Shown: piece by piece, positions 13,253-24,770 of the stretch | Numbering within the stretch: position 1 is the first letter of the stretch | Layout: the number at the start of each line of letters is the position of its first letter | Assembly: GCF_000764305.2 (NCBI RefSeq) | Contig: NW_025946533.1 | Coordinates: 186,001-250,000, forward strand | Reading direction: 5' to 3' | Length of the DNA: 64,000 nucleotides | From: Hyalella azteca | Lineage: Eukaryota > Arthropoda > Malacostraca > Amphipoda > Hyalellidae | The notes under the pieces: generated by a model | Databases searched by the model: none | Told to the model about the DNA's origin: nothing | The model's input: the letters and a program-made list of their open reading frames with translations, nothing else | Translations under genes and position numbers: made by a program

Positions 13253-14879
13253 CTAAAAATATACGTATCTACATAAATGCTAATATACTGGGTATGTGAA
13301 AAGATGTGTGTAATGATGTGTATATATATTGATAGCATAGCTTACATGAGTGCAGTACCACCATTTCAATGAATTGTTGCTTGACGATAGGATGACATTG
13401 GACAATTTCAATAGAATCACGCGGATAGTCTCCAAAATTTATTCCTAGGTAAATAAGAAGGAGGCCTAAAACTTTTCTTAAAGATCGGAAATAAATTCAG
13501 GAAATGGCTGTGAAAATTAGAAATGTAGACTGAAGATCTCCTGTCGAACGCTAGACATAAAGACGTTCAGATGGATTGGTCGAGTACCTGTTTCAACATC
13601 AATTCATGTTCATTTGGATAAAATTTTAGCATACTTTATTCGCTGAATAATCAGGTAATATGTTCAACGAGCATCATTACTTAATGGTCATTTTTCAAAA
13701 TGAATGTGAAAACTGCTTGGAATTGGCTAAAAAAAAAACTGCCTCACTCGAGAAATAAGTTGATCGTGATTAAGATCAACAACGCTGAGTAGAATGCTGG
13801 ATCGTTTTTGCCAAGACACAAGTAATTATGAAACCAATTTCATATCTCTAGTAGAAGGACTTAATATTGTCAATCTTATATTCAAGAATTTAATTATTTC
13901 AGATTATATGATCTGTCATTAAATTTCTAGAAACTTCTCTTAGCCACTCTGCTGCTAAGCAGGGTTCCCTGCCACAGAGGTTGATCGCCGTTTAAGTTTT
14001 TAAGTCCCAACGCAGGAACCAGAACCGTGTCCGCAAAAAATATGGCTTTGACTCAGCAATTTTTGGAGGTTTTATAGCCTAGGCTGGAATTGGGACGGCG
14101 AGTCGTTCGTTCAGCGAGCGTCCGAAACCCAGGCTCGAGGCGACGCTATTGAAGGACACAATCATTGATATGTAGCAAAAAAAGTGTTACATGTGCTTAA
14201 ATTTTCCGATGCAAAGGAACCTTTATGTGTTAAAGAAAACAAAGGAACCTTCATGACATCATAGAAATGAATATTATTTTATTATGTGTTCCTACATTAC
14301 CAAACTCTAATTTCTTCGAAAAGACGGTCCAATAAAATGGATTACATATCCTGCACTGTCACTTAAAGCTTTAATAACTTGTCCGCACTCTTGTACGCCT
14401 TTAGGGAGAATTTGCCTCTAGATTCAAGTTATTTATGAAACATTATACATATATTCTTTAAATTGCTTAATTGCATGATTTCATGAGCAATATATGATTA
14501 TTCACTACATGATGCATTATTCGTGTAAAACTTTATCATGATGTTCTTAAATTACTTACGAGAATTAGACATATTAAGATTAAGAAAGGTAGCTAAGTTA
14601 TTCTAAACGTTATTGAGCTTTTACGTCTATGTAATCCAGTCCCAAGGAAGCTGTCGGCACACGGTCATGTCATTCGAGCGTAACTGCTTAAGAAAGTCTA
14701 CGGATGCTCAGCCGAACATCTGATTTACTCGAAATTCACGGGCAATGCTTGTTAATAATGAATTCATGTACGTTTTCGCCATTAATGAAGAGTGCATGAT
14801 TGTTTTTATAAAACAAGAATAAACATTTATACAGTAAATTTATAGTATTCGGATCGATCCAATGATCGCTTAATTTTAG
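13253..14879. other. Non-coding region
   Basis: Only short chance ORFs are present. A direct duplication around 'aaaggaacctt' is seen near 14212-14260. There is nothing else with clear structure. Confidence 0.5.
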
Positions 14880-14940
14880 TTACACTGTGGAAATCAATGA
14901 AGAGGATGCTGATGTATCAGATGAAAAGGATGCTGTAAAG
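14880..14940 (+). CDS. Candidate micro-exon A (acidic peptide)
   Basis: A 61-nt segment between acceptor ttaattttag (ending 14879) and a strong donor AAG/gtaagc (14941). Only one of three frames is open. After one nucleotide that completes a split codon it reads YTVEINEEDADVSDEKDAVK and ends exactly on a codon boundary. The peptide is strongly acidic. The phase fits the next candidate on the same strand (19582-19624), which begins on a codon boundary. I do not recognise the protein. Chance is possible, because motifs of this kind occur randomly in a window this long. Confidence 0.3.
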
Positions 14941-15028
14941 GTAAGCCCTGTTCATGAATGCAAAAGTAAGGGCAAAAGTAAGAAACATCTTTAACGTAAA
15001 AAGTTCCATCTGATTCACGACTTTATCA

Positions 15029-15360
15029 CTTTTATTCTATTTTTTTTGTTGTAATTTCCCATCCTGGTAGTGGCGACTAGGGAGGGGGGTGATAGGTCAG
15101 TTCTTCCGGGCACTTAATGCCACTGGTAGTTCCACGACCATCACTGGCTCGCTGACCCGCCAGAACCATTTTATTGCATTACACAACACCCTGGACAAGC
15201 CAGGTACTCATTTATCAACCAGAGTTGGATGAATGGCTGAGTTGACCATGAGCTGAGCTTCCCGGAAGAACTTGTCCTCAGTGGGACTCGAACCCGGGAG
15301 CTGGGTGCGAGAGACAGAGTCTCTCACCACTGCACCACCGCAGCTCCTGCTTTTATTCTA
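15029..15360 (-). mobile_element. tRNA-derived SINE with 11-bp target-site duplication
   Basis: The element occupies 15040-15349 on the minus strand and is flanked by perfect copies of CTTTTATTCTA (15029-15039 and 15350-15360). Its 5' part (minus strand, from about 15345) looks like a tRNA, with a type-2 promoter: an A-box-like GGTGGTGCAGTGGTGAGAG and a B box GGTTCGAGTCCCACT. An unrelated body follows, and the 3' end is an A-rich tail (CAACAAAAAAAA in minus orientation) next to the target duplication. Pol III transcription and LINE-encoded retrotransposition are inferred from this standard layout. The perfect duplication and intact boxes suggest a fairly young insertion. It is not a functional tRNA gene: the body continues well past tRNA length and I could not fold a full cloverleaf. 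Confidence 0.85.
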
Positions 15361-18300
15361 GTGGCGCGCGTTTGAACTAACTTCATTAAAGCTCGAACCT
15401 GAAAATGTGGAGAAGAAATATCTAATGAAGTCGGTGACGCAAACAGAATTTAATCGGAGCCATGAGTGACGAGCTCCCTACGGGATATTCCAACTGATTA
15501 ATAGCATAGCGTCTGCTGCAAGCGATGACTTTATATGTTATAACTTTTCTGAGTCATAAGGTGTAACAATTTACAACGGTGAAAATTTTAAATTGAGAGA
15601 AAATTTGCAGGTATTTAAATTTGGAAATTGTCCCGTTTATACATTAATGGGACCGTTAAATTTTAACACATTATTCATTCAAACACAATTAAGATTCGAG
15701 TCGACTTGGCCACTGTTTTTTTCGACACAGGATACACTATCTATACAGGCCAGTAAAGTCAGTGTTGTTCATATTTCACCTGTCGTGAAATAAAACAGAT
15801 TTATAATTGGTCTTTCATATTTAAAAACTTTTCCTTGCACTATACCAGGCTTTGCATTCGCTCAGCAACCGTCAGGGTTACGGCGACCCTCGTTATTCGT
15901 TATTTTGGCACAGGATCTACAGTATATTTTTCAAAGATTCAATTTTAATTGCAGAGAGTCAAAACAATTCAACAAACAGCGATACGCTTCAGCAAATAAA
16001 ACTTTGCTGGATTTATAGCAAGACTACAGAATATTTCCAGTGGCATTAAAGGCTTGGATTTTATTGGAAGCTGTTATGATCCATGACAATAGAGCGGTCC
16101 ACGAGTTCTGCTACGTTAACGCGTCATCCTAGGCTGGAATTCGCGGTATCCATAACTTGCGTCAATTTGCAGAGTTGGTCTATTGTTTTCAACCTCCTCT
16201 CAGATATTCAAGAATAAATGATTTTTTTATACACAAAATTCTTTGAAAATGGCATTAAATAGTCCTGGAAAGAATGTAAAAATTGTACATTCTTCTATTT
16301 ACACTTGACAATTTTAAAAATAGTCCACTAGAAGAATGTAAAAAATTTTGAGAACGGCTTGACAAAAAACGTAATTTGATTTCTAAAGAATACGACTTAA
16401 AAATTCAAGGCAGAACGGGAAAGGAAAATTTTATGTAACATCTGAATATTGAGGAATCCTGCCGTAATATCGAATAGTTGCTGCCGCGAAGTCAGTTTGC
16501 ACGAGCATAAAGTATCCGTAGTCGAATGTCTCAGCAGTCCATGCGATTGCCTGCCAAAAAAGGTGCCGTCAACGAGACGGAGGCAGGCGTCAAATTTATG
16601 TGCGGCATATTGACTAATTTACTCCTGCCATTGTACCGTACGCGACAGCACTGGGCGCTCCGTGGAAGGAGGCAAAGTTGCGGCAGCTGCTGACTTATTT
16701 TTAAACAAAATATCTGTAAAAATATCGAGCCGTACACCTTATTCCACACCAGTCAAAAATGCTTCGGATTAAAAATTAGGGTTAGATTTTAAAGTTAGCT
16801 TGATTCCTCCGAACACCAATATGTATTTACGCACTCATTAACCATATGGCCGCAGACTCCGAACAATTTTCAGTCTTAAATTACATTAAACTTTAGCCAA
16901 TCACTGTACAACGACTGGTAATTACTCACTTTGGTTTGCTTAATAATTCAATCACGAACGTAGATTAGCGAAATAATTCCTGCGTCCTTAATCTTGCTGC
17001 AGCTTTAAGGATTCAAACGTTGGCCCTAAATTGGTATAGGGCCTTGAAAGCGCATCTTTATGGCTCTTTTTAGGCCTCGTTGCCAGCTGGCCAGTATCCG
17101 GTCTCTCATGTACACAGCGCTTGGGATATGACGGCGGCAAAAGCTCAACGTTTGATGTACTTTGATGGTTTACTGGACAGATATTTTCAAGCAGGGAGAT
17201 GAACATAATCTCGACACCCATAAGCACAAGCTTTAATTTGCATATATGAGTTTTTCATAGAAATGCAAAAATTGTTGCTTAAAATTAGTAAAGGTACAAC
17301 ATTGATTAGAATTTTTCTCCTTCGTATTTTCATGTGAGTTTGAGTATCATGATTCTCCCATGCAACTTTATTTTGATTTTGAAATTAAACATATATTAGA
17401 CTGCATGCACTCACGTAAATAAAGTATGAATGGACAGTTAATTATCGAGTCACTTTTGATGTTGAACTCTACATAATCGCCAAATTTGGATTATAGCATG
17501 ATTAGTTTACGATTTTTATTGTGAACCAAAATGAACGTTAGGTAATTCATATTTAATTGATACCAGAGCCTTTCGATACCGTACGATTTTTGCACAATTT
17601 TAATTTTTTCGTTCTCTGTAGAAGTTATTGAAAAAATACGACTGGTGCAATTCGAACGGTTCATCTTATTTGACTTTCAAAACAGAATCTCAATGCACGA
17701 TTGCCTGTCACCGAGATGAAGCTCTCAAATTGGCTATCGAGTGCTCGGCAGCTCAGTAGAAATGAGCTATTCCACTTGAGTTTCTACTCGAAAATTTGTC
17801 CTAGGGCTTAGAAAAAATATTCCGATGAACACAATTGTCCTTCAATCCGATTTGGGCGACATTGTTTCCCCGAATATCATCGATCCTGCGCTGCGCTTCC
17901 TTCTATTGCTCGGTATCTTGAAGTCATCCGGCGCTCAGTGTAAAATCTGAAACATTTAACTTCGATGGAAGATTTGATCAGCATAAGCTTTCATTGAGTA
18001 GCAATCGTGACGACGCAGGGTCACTGTATTTACGATCATTTGAATCTTAATAGATAATCCATTGTCATTTGCATTCGCTCCATATTTCCATACTTGTTTT
18101 CGAATATATTGTATCGAGAGCTGCAGTAAGCTTTCTCCGTGTTGCCATAAGGTAGTTTTTCGTTTGTGCCTGGATAATAATGGAAAATTTAAAGTGACTC
18201 CCATGAATGGCTGTCGAATAAGCGGAACTTATTTGGTTGAGTAACAACATATCCGAAATCTCTATTCAACAAGTATTAAGCGTTAACTTAAGCGTTAACT

Positions 18301-19581
18301 TGTACAAGTTTGGGAATATTTTAATAAAGTTTTGAGCACTACTTTTCGTATAATTGCTGTAACTTGTTGTGCTTGAAACCTGCTTTTGGCATTTCAATGG
18401 GAAATTGGTTCACTGCATTGATAATTTAGTCTGACAAATTCTATATATTTCTTGTTTATTTACAGAAGAAGAGAACCGTTACCAGAGAAGCCAAGCATAT
18501 TCTCAATATTGCAACGAAAGTCCTCTTATGAATATTCCAGTGAACGAACATTGAATAAGGAGCGCTAAAGAGGCAAATTTCACGCTTGAACCCACAGCAA
18601 TCGCACGGCTTGCCAGAACCCGCGTTGCCTGCCTGCACTCGCTGGCAATTTCCATGTAAAACGCGTCATTTGCGGCCGGTCGACGTGGTCTGGCACCACG
18701 AGGCTTCCCGTGAATCCATTACGAGCTCTGAAATAAGGAGCGGCCGTGCACGAGTCTCTGTATCGAAGTCGAAACTTCTCAATAGCGCGTCAATGATGGT
18801 ACAGAAAAGCGACGTTCACCCGCTATCGCGATTCTCATATGAGTTTGAACTGCTTAAGCGCAACATGACGACCTTGCCTCTCCGTTTCGATCTATAAAAG
18901 ATGAATCTCGTAAACTACTTAATGCTAAAAAACTATCAAAATTCTAATCAGAAGTATAAAACTTCAATCTTCAGAAGAATATTCTTCTGTGGCTACTCTC
19001 ATTACTCAACGACAAACCTATTTGTTGACAGCGTAGCATAAATTAATTTCTGTGCATGAAGAAACATAATTAACGGTAACGCTACTATGTAAAATATACG
19101 AAACTATAAATAATTATTTTATCTTGAATAACTGACCTTAGTAATAAATTCTGACTTTGAACAAATTCTGAGAACAAATGCATGTAACTGCCGCTGCTAC
19201 GATTGCCTCCTTATTTGGAAACTTTGACATCCACAAATCGTTGCCCTCTGACCAAACGTTATGGCACATAGGACAGTCGCTTCGAAAGTCTCCGGCTGCT
19301 TCAAGGTATGACAGAGGTTCATTTCCTTTATTTCGCGATGCTATATACAAACGCACAAATTTGCAGTGATACGATGCTCATTAATTGGTATTGTTTATAA
19401 GTATTTGAGGGTCGCTTATTGAAGCTCCGGAAGAAATGCTAGCTTGTCTGTATATAACGTTCATGTACGATATTGAATATATACCCGTTTGATTATTTGA
19501 AAATAAGCAAAATATGTAGCTTGGATTAGAAAATATATATAGTTGATTTTATACTTTTTCAATTCACATTTTATTTTACAG
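15361..19581. other. Non-coding region
   Basis: Mostly AT-rich. GC-richer islands at 16540-16700 and 18580-18900 give open frames on one or both strands without family resemblance. A strong acceptor-like site (tttatttacag) ends at about 18465, followed by open frames but no convincing donor. At 19138-19369 both strands are open. A donor-like AAG/gtatga is near 19306, but the exon could not be bounded. Confidence 0.4.
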
Positions 19582-19624
19582 ATATTGGATGGGGAATTGC
19601 AACAACTGACTTTCACAAATGAAG
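19582..19624 (+). CDS. Candidate micro-exon B
   Basis: A 43-nt segment bounded by a very good acceptor (ttttattttacag, ending 19581) and donor GAAG/gtaaga at 19625. Two frames contain stops. The open one, starting on a codon boundary, reads ILDGELQQLTFTNE plus one nucleotide. That start phase matches the end phase of candidate A (14880-14940), and the leftover nucleotide matches candidate C (22942-22973). Leucine spacing and charge suggest a helical segment. Function is unknown. Confidence 0.3.
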
Positions 19625-21198
19625 GTAAGATGCTGAAGAGAACTAAGTAAAGTTAACTTACGTGTGCCTAACAACATCTTTTCCATTTCTGATTTTTGAT
19701 CAATCCCTGTTCATGTCCGAGTTTCCGATTCCCCGAAGCTCACGCGCTTCAGTATAACACGCACCCTCCATGCAGCTCATGGCTGTGACGGCAGCCTGGT
19801 TCAGCAGCCAGGACTCTCCCCAAATATCATGCAGACAATCAACAGGGCTGTTATGAAGCCAATGAGCCGCCCTAGGGTCACTGATGCCGCTCGTCACAGG
19901 AATAAATTACGGTGCTTCCGTGCGCCCCTTCAGACGCCTTGTCGCCCTTTTTCCCTAGAGCTCCTGCCGTTACCCTAGACAGGCGCCGCTGACGCATGGC
20001 TTTAGACTTTTCCTAGGGAAACGAAAAAACAGGCAGGCTCTAGCTGACCGGATGCTGAAGAGGCTCTGAAACTATGCAACCATCAGACATTTCATTGCCC
20101 TAAAGTCACTTAAATTATTGTTGTTTTGGAGATGCTAAAGATGTAAAATCGGGAACTTTCTCGGAGCGCTAAACAGACTTGAAGCTAGACTCGCTGCTTA
20201 CCGTTCTCTACCAAAAATTATAACACTTTTTGGTTTGCTTTGAACATTCATGATTAATATATTCATGTGAGACACTCCACCAATTTCCCATCTGCATCTG
20301 GAACAATTCTACCAAGTTCTTACGTTTAAGAAACTTTTAAAACTCAAACGAGGCACATCTGTGATGATATCATATAGTTCATATTCGCATAGTGTTCATG
20401 TTATAAAGCCGCAGCAACGCGTCGTAGTAACAACACGTCGCAGTTAATCCTTAACTATTCGTGTGGAGGAAGAAGGAGCCTGCGGTCTACTAACTCAGCT
20501 GACTGATGGCATATCTTATTTCTCATAGAATTAATGAGCGAGTATGAATAAACTATTTCAATGATGTGTTTGGTTGCCACGAGATCCAATAAACGATTTG
20601 AAAAATTTGTTGGCTCGAAATTGAGTCAACGTTTTTCTGTGGCATTCAAATCGTACGGGAAACTGTTGGTTCAAAAAACATGAAAGACAATCCCAAAAAT
20701 TAGTTGGTTCAATGATTGAAGCTATCGATTCACAACCTAAAAGAAATTTTCTCTTCGATTACAAACCAGTGTCACCATCATTTAAAAATTAGTATCGTTT
20801 AGCTTTCGATCCATTAATAAGCTTATTTTCTAGCGAGAGAGAGGTATATTGTAAAGGTATTTGTACTTTGATAAAAACAACCGACCTACATGTTGAATAT
20901 TGTACAATTTCATACTATCATACGTACTATCATCATTTGCATGTATGCCAGACCGTCATAAGAAGAGTCACCGCATACTGCCTGTAATTGGACCTAATAA
21001 AAGTCATGAGATCAAAGAATTTCAAACATGAACAAATATGGGCACAGTGGAAGTCTGCAATTATATTTCAGTATATAAAGGAGCAATTACAGAGCGACCC
21101 TCAAACACTTTGAGTTTGTAAGTTGATAACCCGCTGAGAAAATGGTTCTCATTCACTGTTCAAACATCACATTATTTGGTGTAGTTTAATGGAAAATG
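19625..21198. other. Non-coding region
   Basis: A GC-richer island at 19710-20060 carries short open frames on the minus strand without recognisable domains. The remainder is AT-rich and featureless to the eye. Confidence 0.45.
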
Positions 21199-21417
21199 AG
21201 GTCATAGCATAGCATGGCAAAGCATCTCGTTGCATTATACTGCATAGCTCTGCGTTTCACTGCATGGCACTGCGTTTCACTGCATGGCACTGCATGACAG
21301 TTTAATGGTACTGCGTGGCACTCATTGGTACCGCATGTCACTTCATGGCACTGAACGGCACTGCATGACATTACAAGGTACTGCAAGTCACTACATGGCA
21401 CTACAAGTCACTGTGCC
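21199..21417. repeat. Degenerate 10-bp tandem repeat, about 22 units
   Basis: The unit is close to CTGCATGGCA, and the phase is kept at exactly 10 bp over almost the whole array despite many substitutions. Translation of the array produces an apparent minus-strand ORF rich in Cys, His, Ala and Val (21186-21401), which is not a gene. Confidence 0.85.
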
Positions 21418-22941
21418 GTGACTTGTACAAGTGTCGTGTCTCGAGCATATTTAAGAGTCTCCATCAACGAACGTTTGTTCTGTAGGCACTTGACTCCCAA
21501 AGGAGTTCTTATAGCTAATAACAGTAAATTATTAATTGCTTTCATATTGAGGTCGACCACTTTTTTATCATATTCATGTAAACAAAACCTTGCAAGTTTT
21601 CGAGTGAGTAATTCGTGAAGGTAAAGACCGACTAAATTCCTAATGTATTTATACTCACAAACTCATATAATTAACAAATAAATAATAAATAAAAAATTTT
21701 CAACAAAGCATACTGTAGAGACAACTTCAATTAATGAAATCAACCTTTATTAAGTAAAAAAACAAGAAAGTTATCTGAAGTTGCCGTTAATGGCTGTGAA
21801 CTTTGACGAATTATTGAATAATAAAAATAGCCATGATTTCGATGCCAGACTGACCCTGATCAGTCTCGTAACCAGATATTGTTCAGTTCAGAACAGAAAT
21901 ATTTTTGTAGAAGTTCGTCGAGGAAACAACTGGGCATCAAAATGAAGAGATATAAAGCCCAGGGAGCAAGCTAAACAGTTGTCTTTGTCTTTTGAGTAGA
22001 CTGAGTAGACTGAGCATTATGAGTAGACTGCGTAGAGTATTAGACTGAAGACACGAATTCTAGGATTATTATAGCATCAAAGAATTGGGTCTAATTGCCT
22101 GTGCTAGCGAGTGGAGCTCTAACGAGTCCAGCCTCTGATGGCTTCGCTCAATTCTCCACAGGGCTCATTTGGCGCGCTTAACTGAAGCTTTTGCTCGCTT
22201 AGAACGACGGTAACTTTATTTTTGGTGAAATAACAGACACGTTTCCTCATTATTACACTAAATGACGGAAAACTAGGATGAAGTTCCTAGCTGTGCTAGA
22301 CAAAGCGAGTCAATTAAGTCGAGAAAAAATACTAAATATTAAATTTCATTCGAAGGAAAAACTTATCAAAGTCGCTTGAAAACTTTGCCTACAACTTTGA
22401 AGAACATCTTAAACAGCTACATATATGACATTTAACGAGTTTCAGGTATTTAAATTTTTTCATTTTTTAAGTTCACTCAATCGACTGTACGTTTCAACTT
22501 TCGAAGAAGATATAAAGTTTAGTCATAATTTAGAATTTTACATGCATTCAATGAATTAACATTATTAAATAATGGACATAATTATTCACTTATCACTGTG
22601 TCTTTTATCACGATTCAAACCAAAACTATGGAAACAAATTATTAAGCGTGGAATTAATTGAAAAGCGATTAAAATTCGTTGCAGACATAACGTATTATGC
22701 AGACTTCAATGCAGACATAATGTATTATGTCTTACTTTGTAACTCCGTATTTGATCTCAAGTCGAAATTTTATTAGGTAATTTTACTTAGATTATGGGGT
22801 CAAAAAGGTAATTTAAGCCAAATTTTTCACATCAATTAAATTAGCCTCACTATTCATAGTCTCTTGAGTCTCACGACCATCATGATTTTTTATTTACTTC
22901 AGAAATGTTTTTCTTTCAATCCTTTCCTTTCCTTCTATAAG
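21418..22941. other. Non-coding region
   Basis: There is an imperfect direct duplication around GCAGACATAA.GTATTATG near 22681-22735. The plus ORF at 21418-21618 resembles nothing known. No other feature was seen. Confidence 0.45.
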
Positions 22942-22973
22942 TTAATCGAGTCTCAAAAATAAAAATGCAACAG
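22942..22973 (+). CDS. Candidate micro-exon C (basic peptide)
   Basis: A 32-nt segment between a long pyrimidine tract ending in ctataag (22941) and donor CAACAG/gtatgt (22974). Two frames have stops. The open one takes one nucleotide from the previous exon and then reads NRVSKIKMQQ to a codon boundary. Joined to candidate B, the split codon would be GTT (Val). Very small exons of this size are known from neural and muscle genes, but nothing here identifies the protein. Confidence 0.25.
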
Positions 22974-24577
22974 GTATGTGATACAACTGTTATTAAAAAA
23001 TAGTCTTTTAAATGCGAAATATTCAGTTCAATAAAATAAAAACAGAGCTAAGAAATGCTAAGGAAAGTAAATAGATTGATTTTCTTGCAGTTTTGGTGTC
23101 TGTGTTTTTAACTCAAGCAAAAGAAGGAATTTTCGGGCGGAAAAATATCACGTGTTTTAATGGCGCTTCCGGCGCACGCTTCTGAATTAATTTTGCGGAA
23201 GCGTTCAATTTGCATAAAATTGAACGGGTGTTGTGGGAAAAGTAGATCGTAATTTAATATTATTCATGTTATTTAATATTATACAATCAAAATATTATTC
23301 AATATTTATTATTATATACTATTATAACATATGAATGTTGGAAACATATGTTGGAAACTCCAACATATGTTGGAGTTGTTTATCATTCAATTTCAATTGC
23401 TCATAACATCCAATAGTCAAATGTATATCGATCATAACCCGAGTAATGTTGGCTAATCAGAAAGGTTTTATTTTTTCGATACTTACCTAACTGAATTTTT
23501 CTCAAGGGAAAAGTTTTTCGTAATCACCGACAGATATTGTCTGATAAAAATATTTACGTTTTTTTTTACTTCTTATCTCACTGCCTGGCAAATATCATAC
23601 AATGCATGAAAAAATCTTGGAGAATTTATCGTCTTCCATGAGAACTCCGAAAATACGACGGAGTTGCAGTTACGTCATTTTAGAAATTAGAAGGTAGTTG
23701 AGGCGGTTGTCGTATCGTGAAGAAGTTTCGGTGATGGTCGGATTCTCACCAAACTATCGCCATCCGTCAGCCTTCAGTCTTATCGCTGATGCTTTTATGG
23801 TTCTTTGAGCAGAAGAAAAAAATTTTGCGGGACATGAGCGTTCAGGCAAGAAATTATGGAAGATACGCGCGTTTGAAGATCTTTTGGCAGCGTTTGGACG
23901 GCTTGGGCTGGTTTGCCAGAGCATTTTAGGAGGTTTTCCTATTGAACGATTTCGAATTGGTGCATATATTTTGCCTCGGACTGTTTTAGTGTTATATGTT
24001 CAGAATAAATATAATACATACTACATGCAGTCTACTTTTTTGCATTGGGAGGATAAAATAAAAGAATTAGTGGTTTGCAAATCATTGAGAGAACACGCAA
24101 TCCTACCAATCCACTTTCGGGTTTCCGGCTCTCTCATGATGTTTAACATCAAATATCACAAAGTTTTCATCACAAACTCTAGCTTTTTCCCGTTCTACGT
24201 GCGCCAATTTTAGCTGTACTCATTTAAATGTAAACCATCGCATGTGATGAAGCACTCGTGCTACTCATTGCGTTCGTCGGCACAATACAAAAGATGCTTA
24301 CCAGCCAAATATCAAACTAGAGCTGCAAAATGAACATCGTTCTGACTTTCCCACACAGTTTATTTGTTCTGGTTAATTGTTCATTGCAAATTATGGCGGC
24401 TACCGATTGAAAGGCATGAATAATGGAGCTTTACTTGAGTATACTTGTTCATATTATGGAATGCGAGTAGTATTTCTTTGTTCATTAGAGAACTCTATTG
24501 ATTATTGACGACGTATAATGCTTAGTCACGACACTGCACTGCAGCACACACGCTGCGCTTGATGATAGCCATGACAG
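22974..24577. other. Non-coding region
   Basis: Contains a perfect 22-bp palindrome at 23356-23377 centred on CATATG. The plus ORF at 23884-24213 resembles no family I know and has no coding bias that I can see. Nothing else is supported. Confidence 0.45.
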
Positions 24578-24770
24578 CCAGCTCATGGCTAGCGCAACAT
24601 GGCGGCCAGCTCATGGCTAGCGCAACATGGCGGCCAGCTCATGGCTAGCGCAACATGGCGGCCAGCTCATGGCTAGCGCAACATGGCGGCCGGCTCATGG
24701 CTAGCGCAACATGGCGGCCAGCTCATGGCTAGCGCAACATGACGGCCAGCTCATGGCTAGCGCAACATAT
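24578..24770. repeat. 28-bp tandem repeat, about 7 copies
   Basis: The unit begins CCAGCTCATGGCTAGCGCAA and ends CATGGCGG. Copies are nearly identical (one has CCGG for CCAG, one has GACGG for GGCGG), so the array expanded recently. Each unit carries GCTAGC and two CATGG words. It is GC-rich compared with its flanks. Confidence 0.9.

Noticed and set aside
15285..15349. Functional tRNA gene on the minus strand.
   Set aside because: The boxes belong to the tRNA-related head of a 310-bp SINE with its own tail and target duplication, and no complete cloverleaf was evident.
19138..19356. Minus ORF with a CPMCHNVW zinc-binding-like motif.
   Set aside because: It has only one CxxC pair with no second half. 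The opposite strand is open too, and no exon borders were found.
21186..21401. Cysteine-rich minus ORF that looks like a small toxin or metallothionein.
   Set aside because: The regular CHAV pattern comes from the 10-bp array. There is no signal peptide and no splice context.
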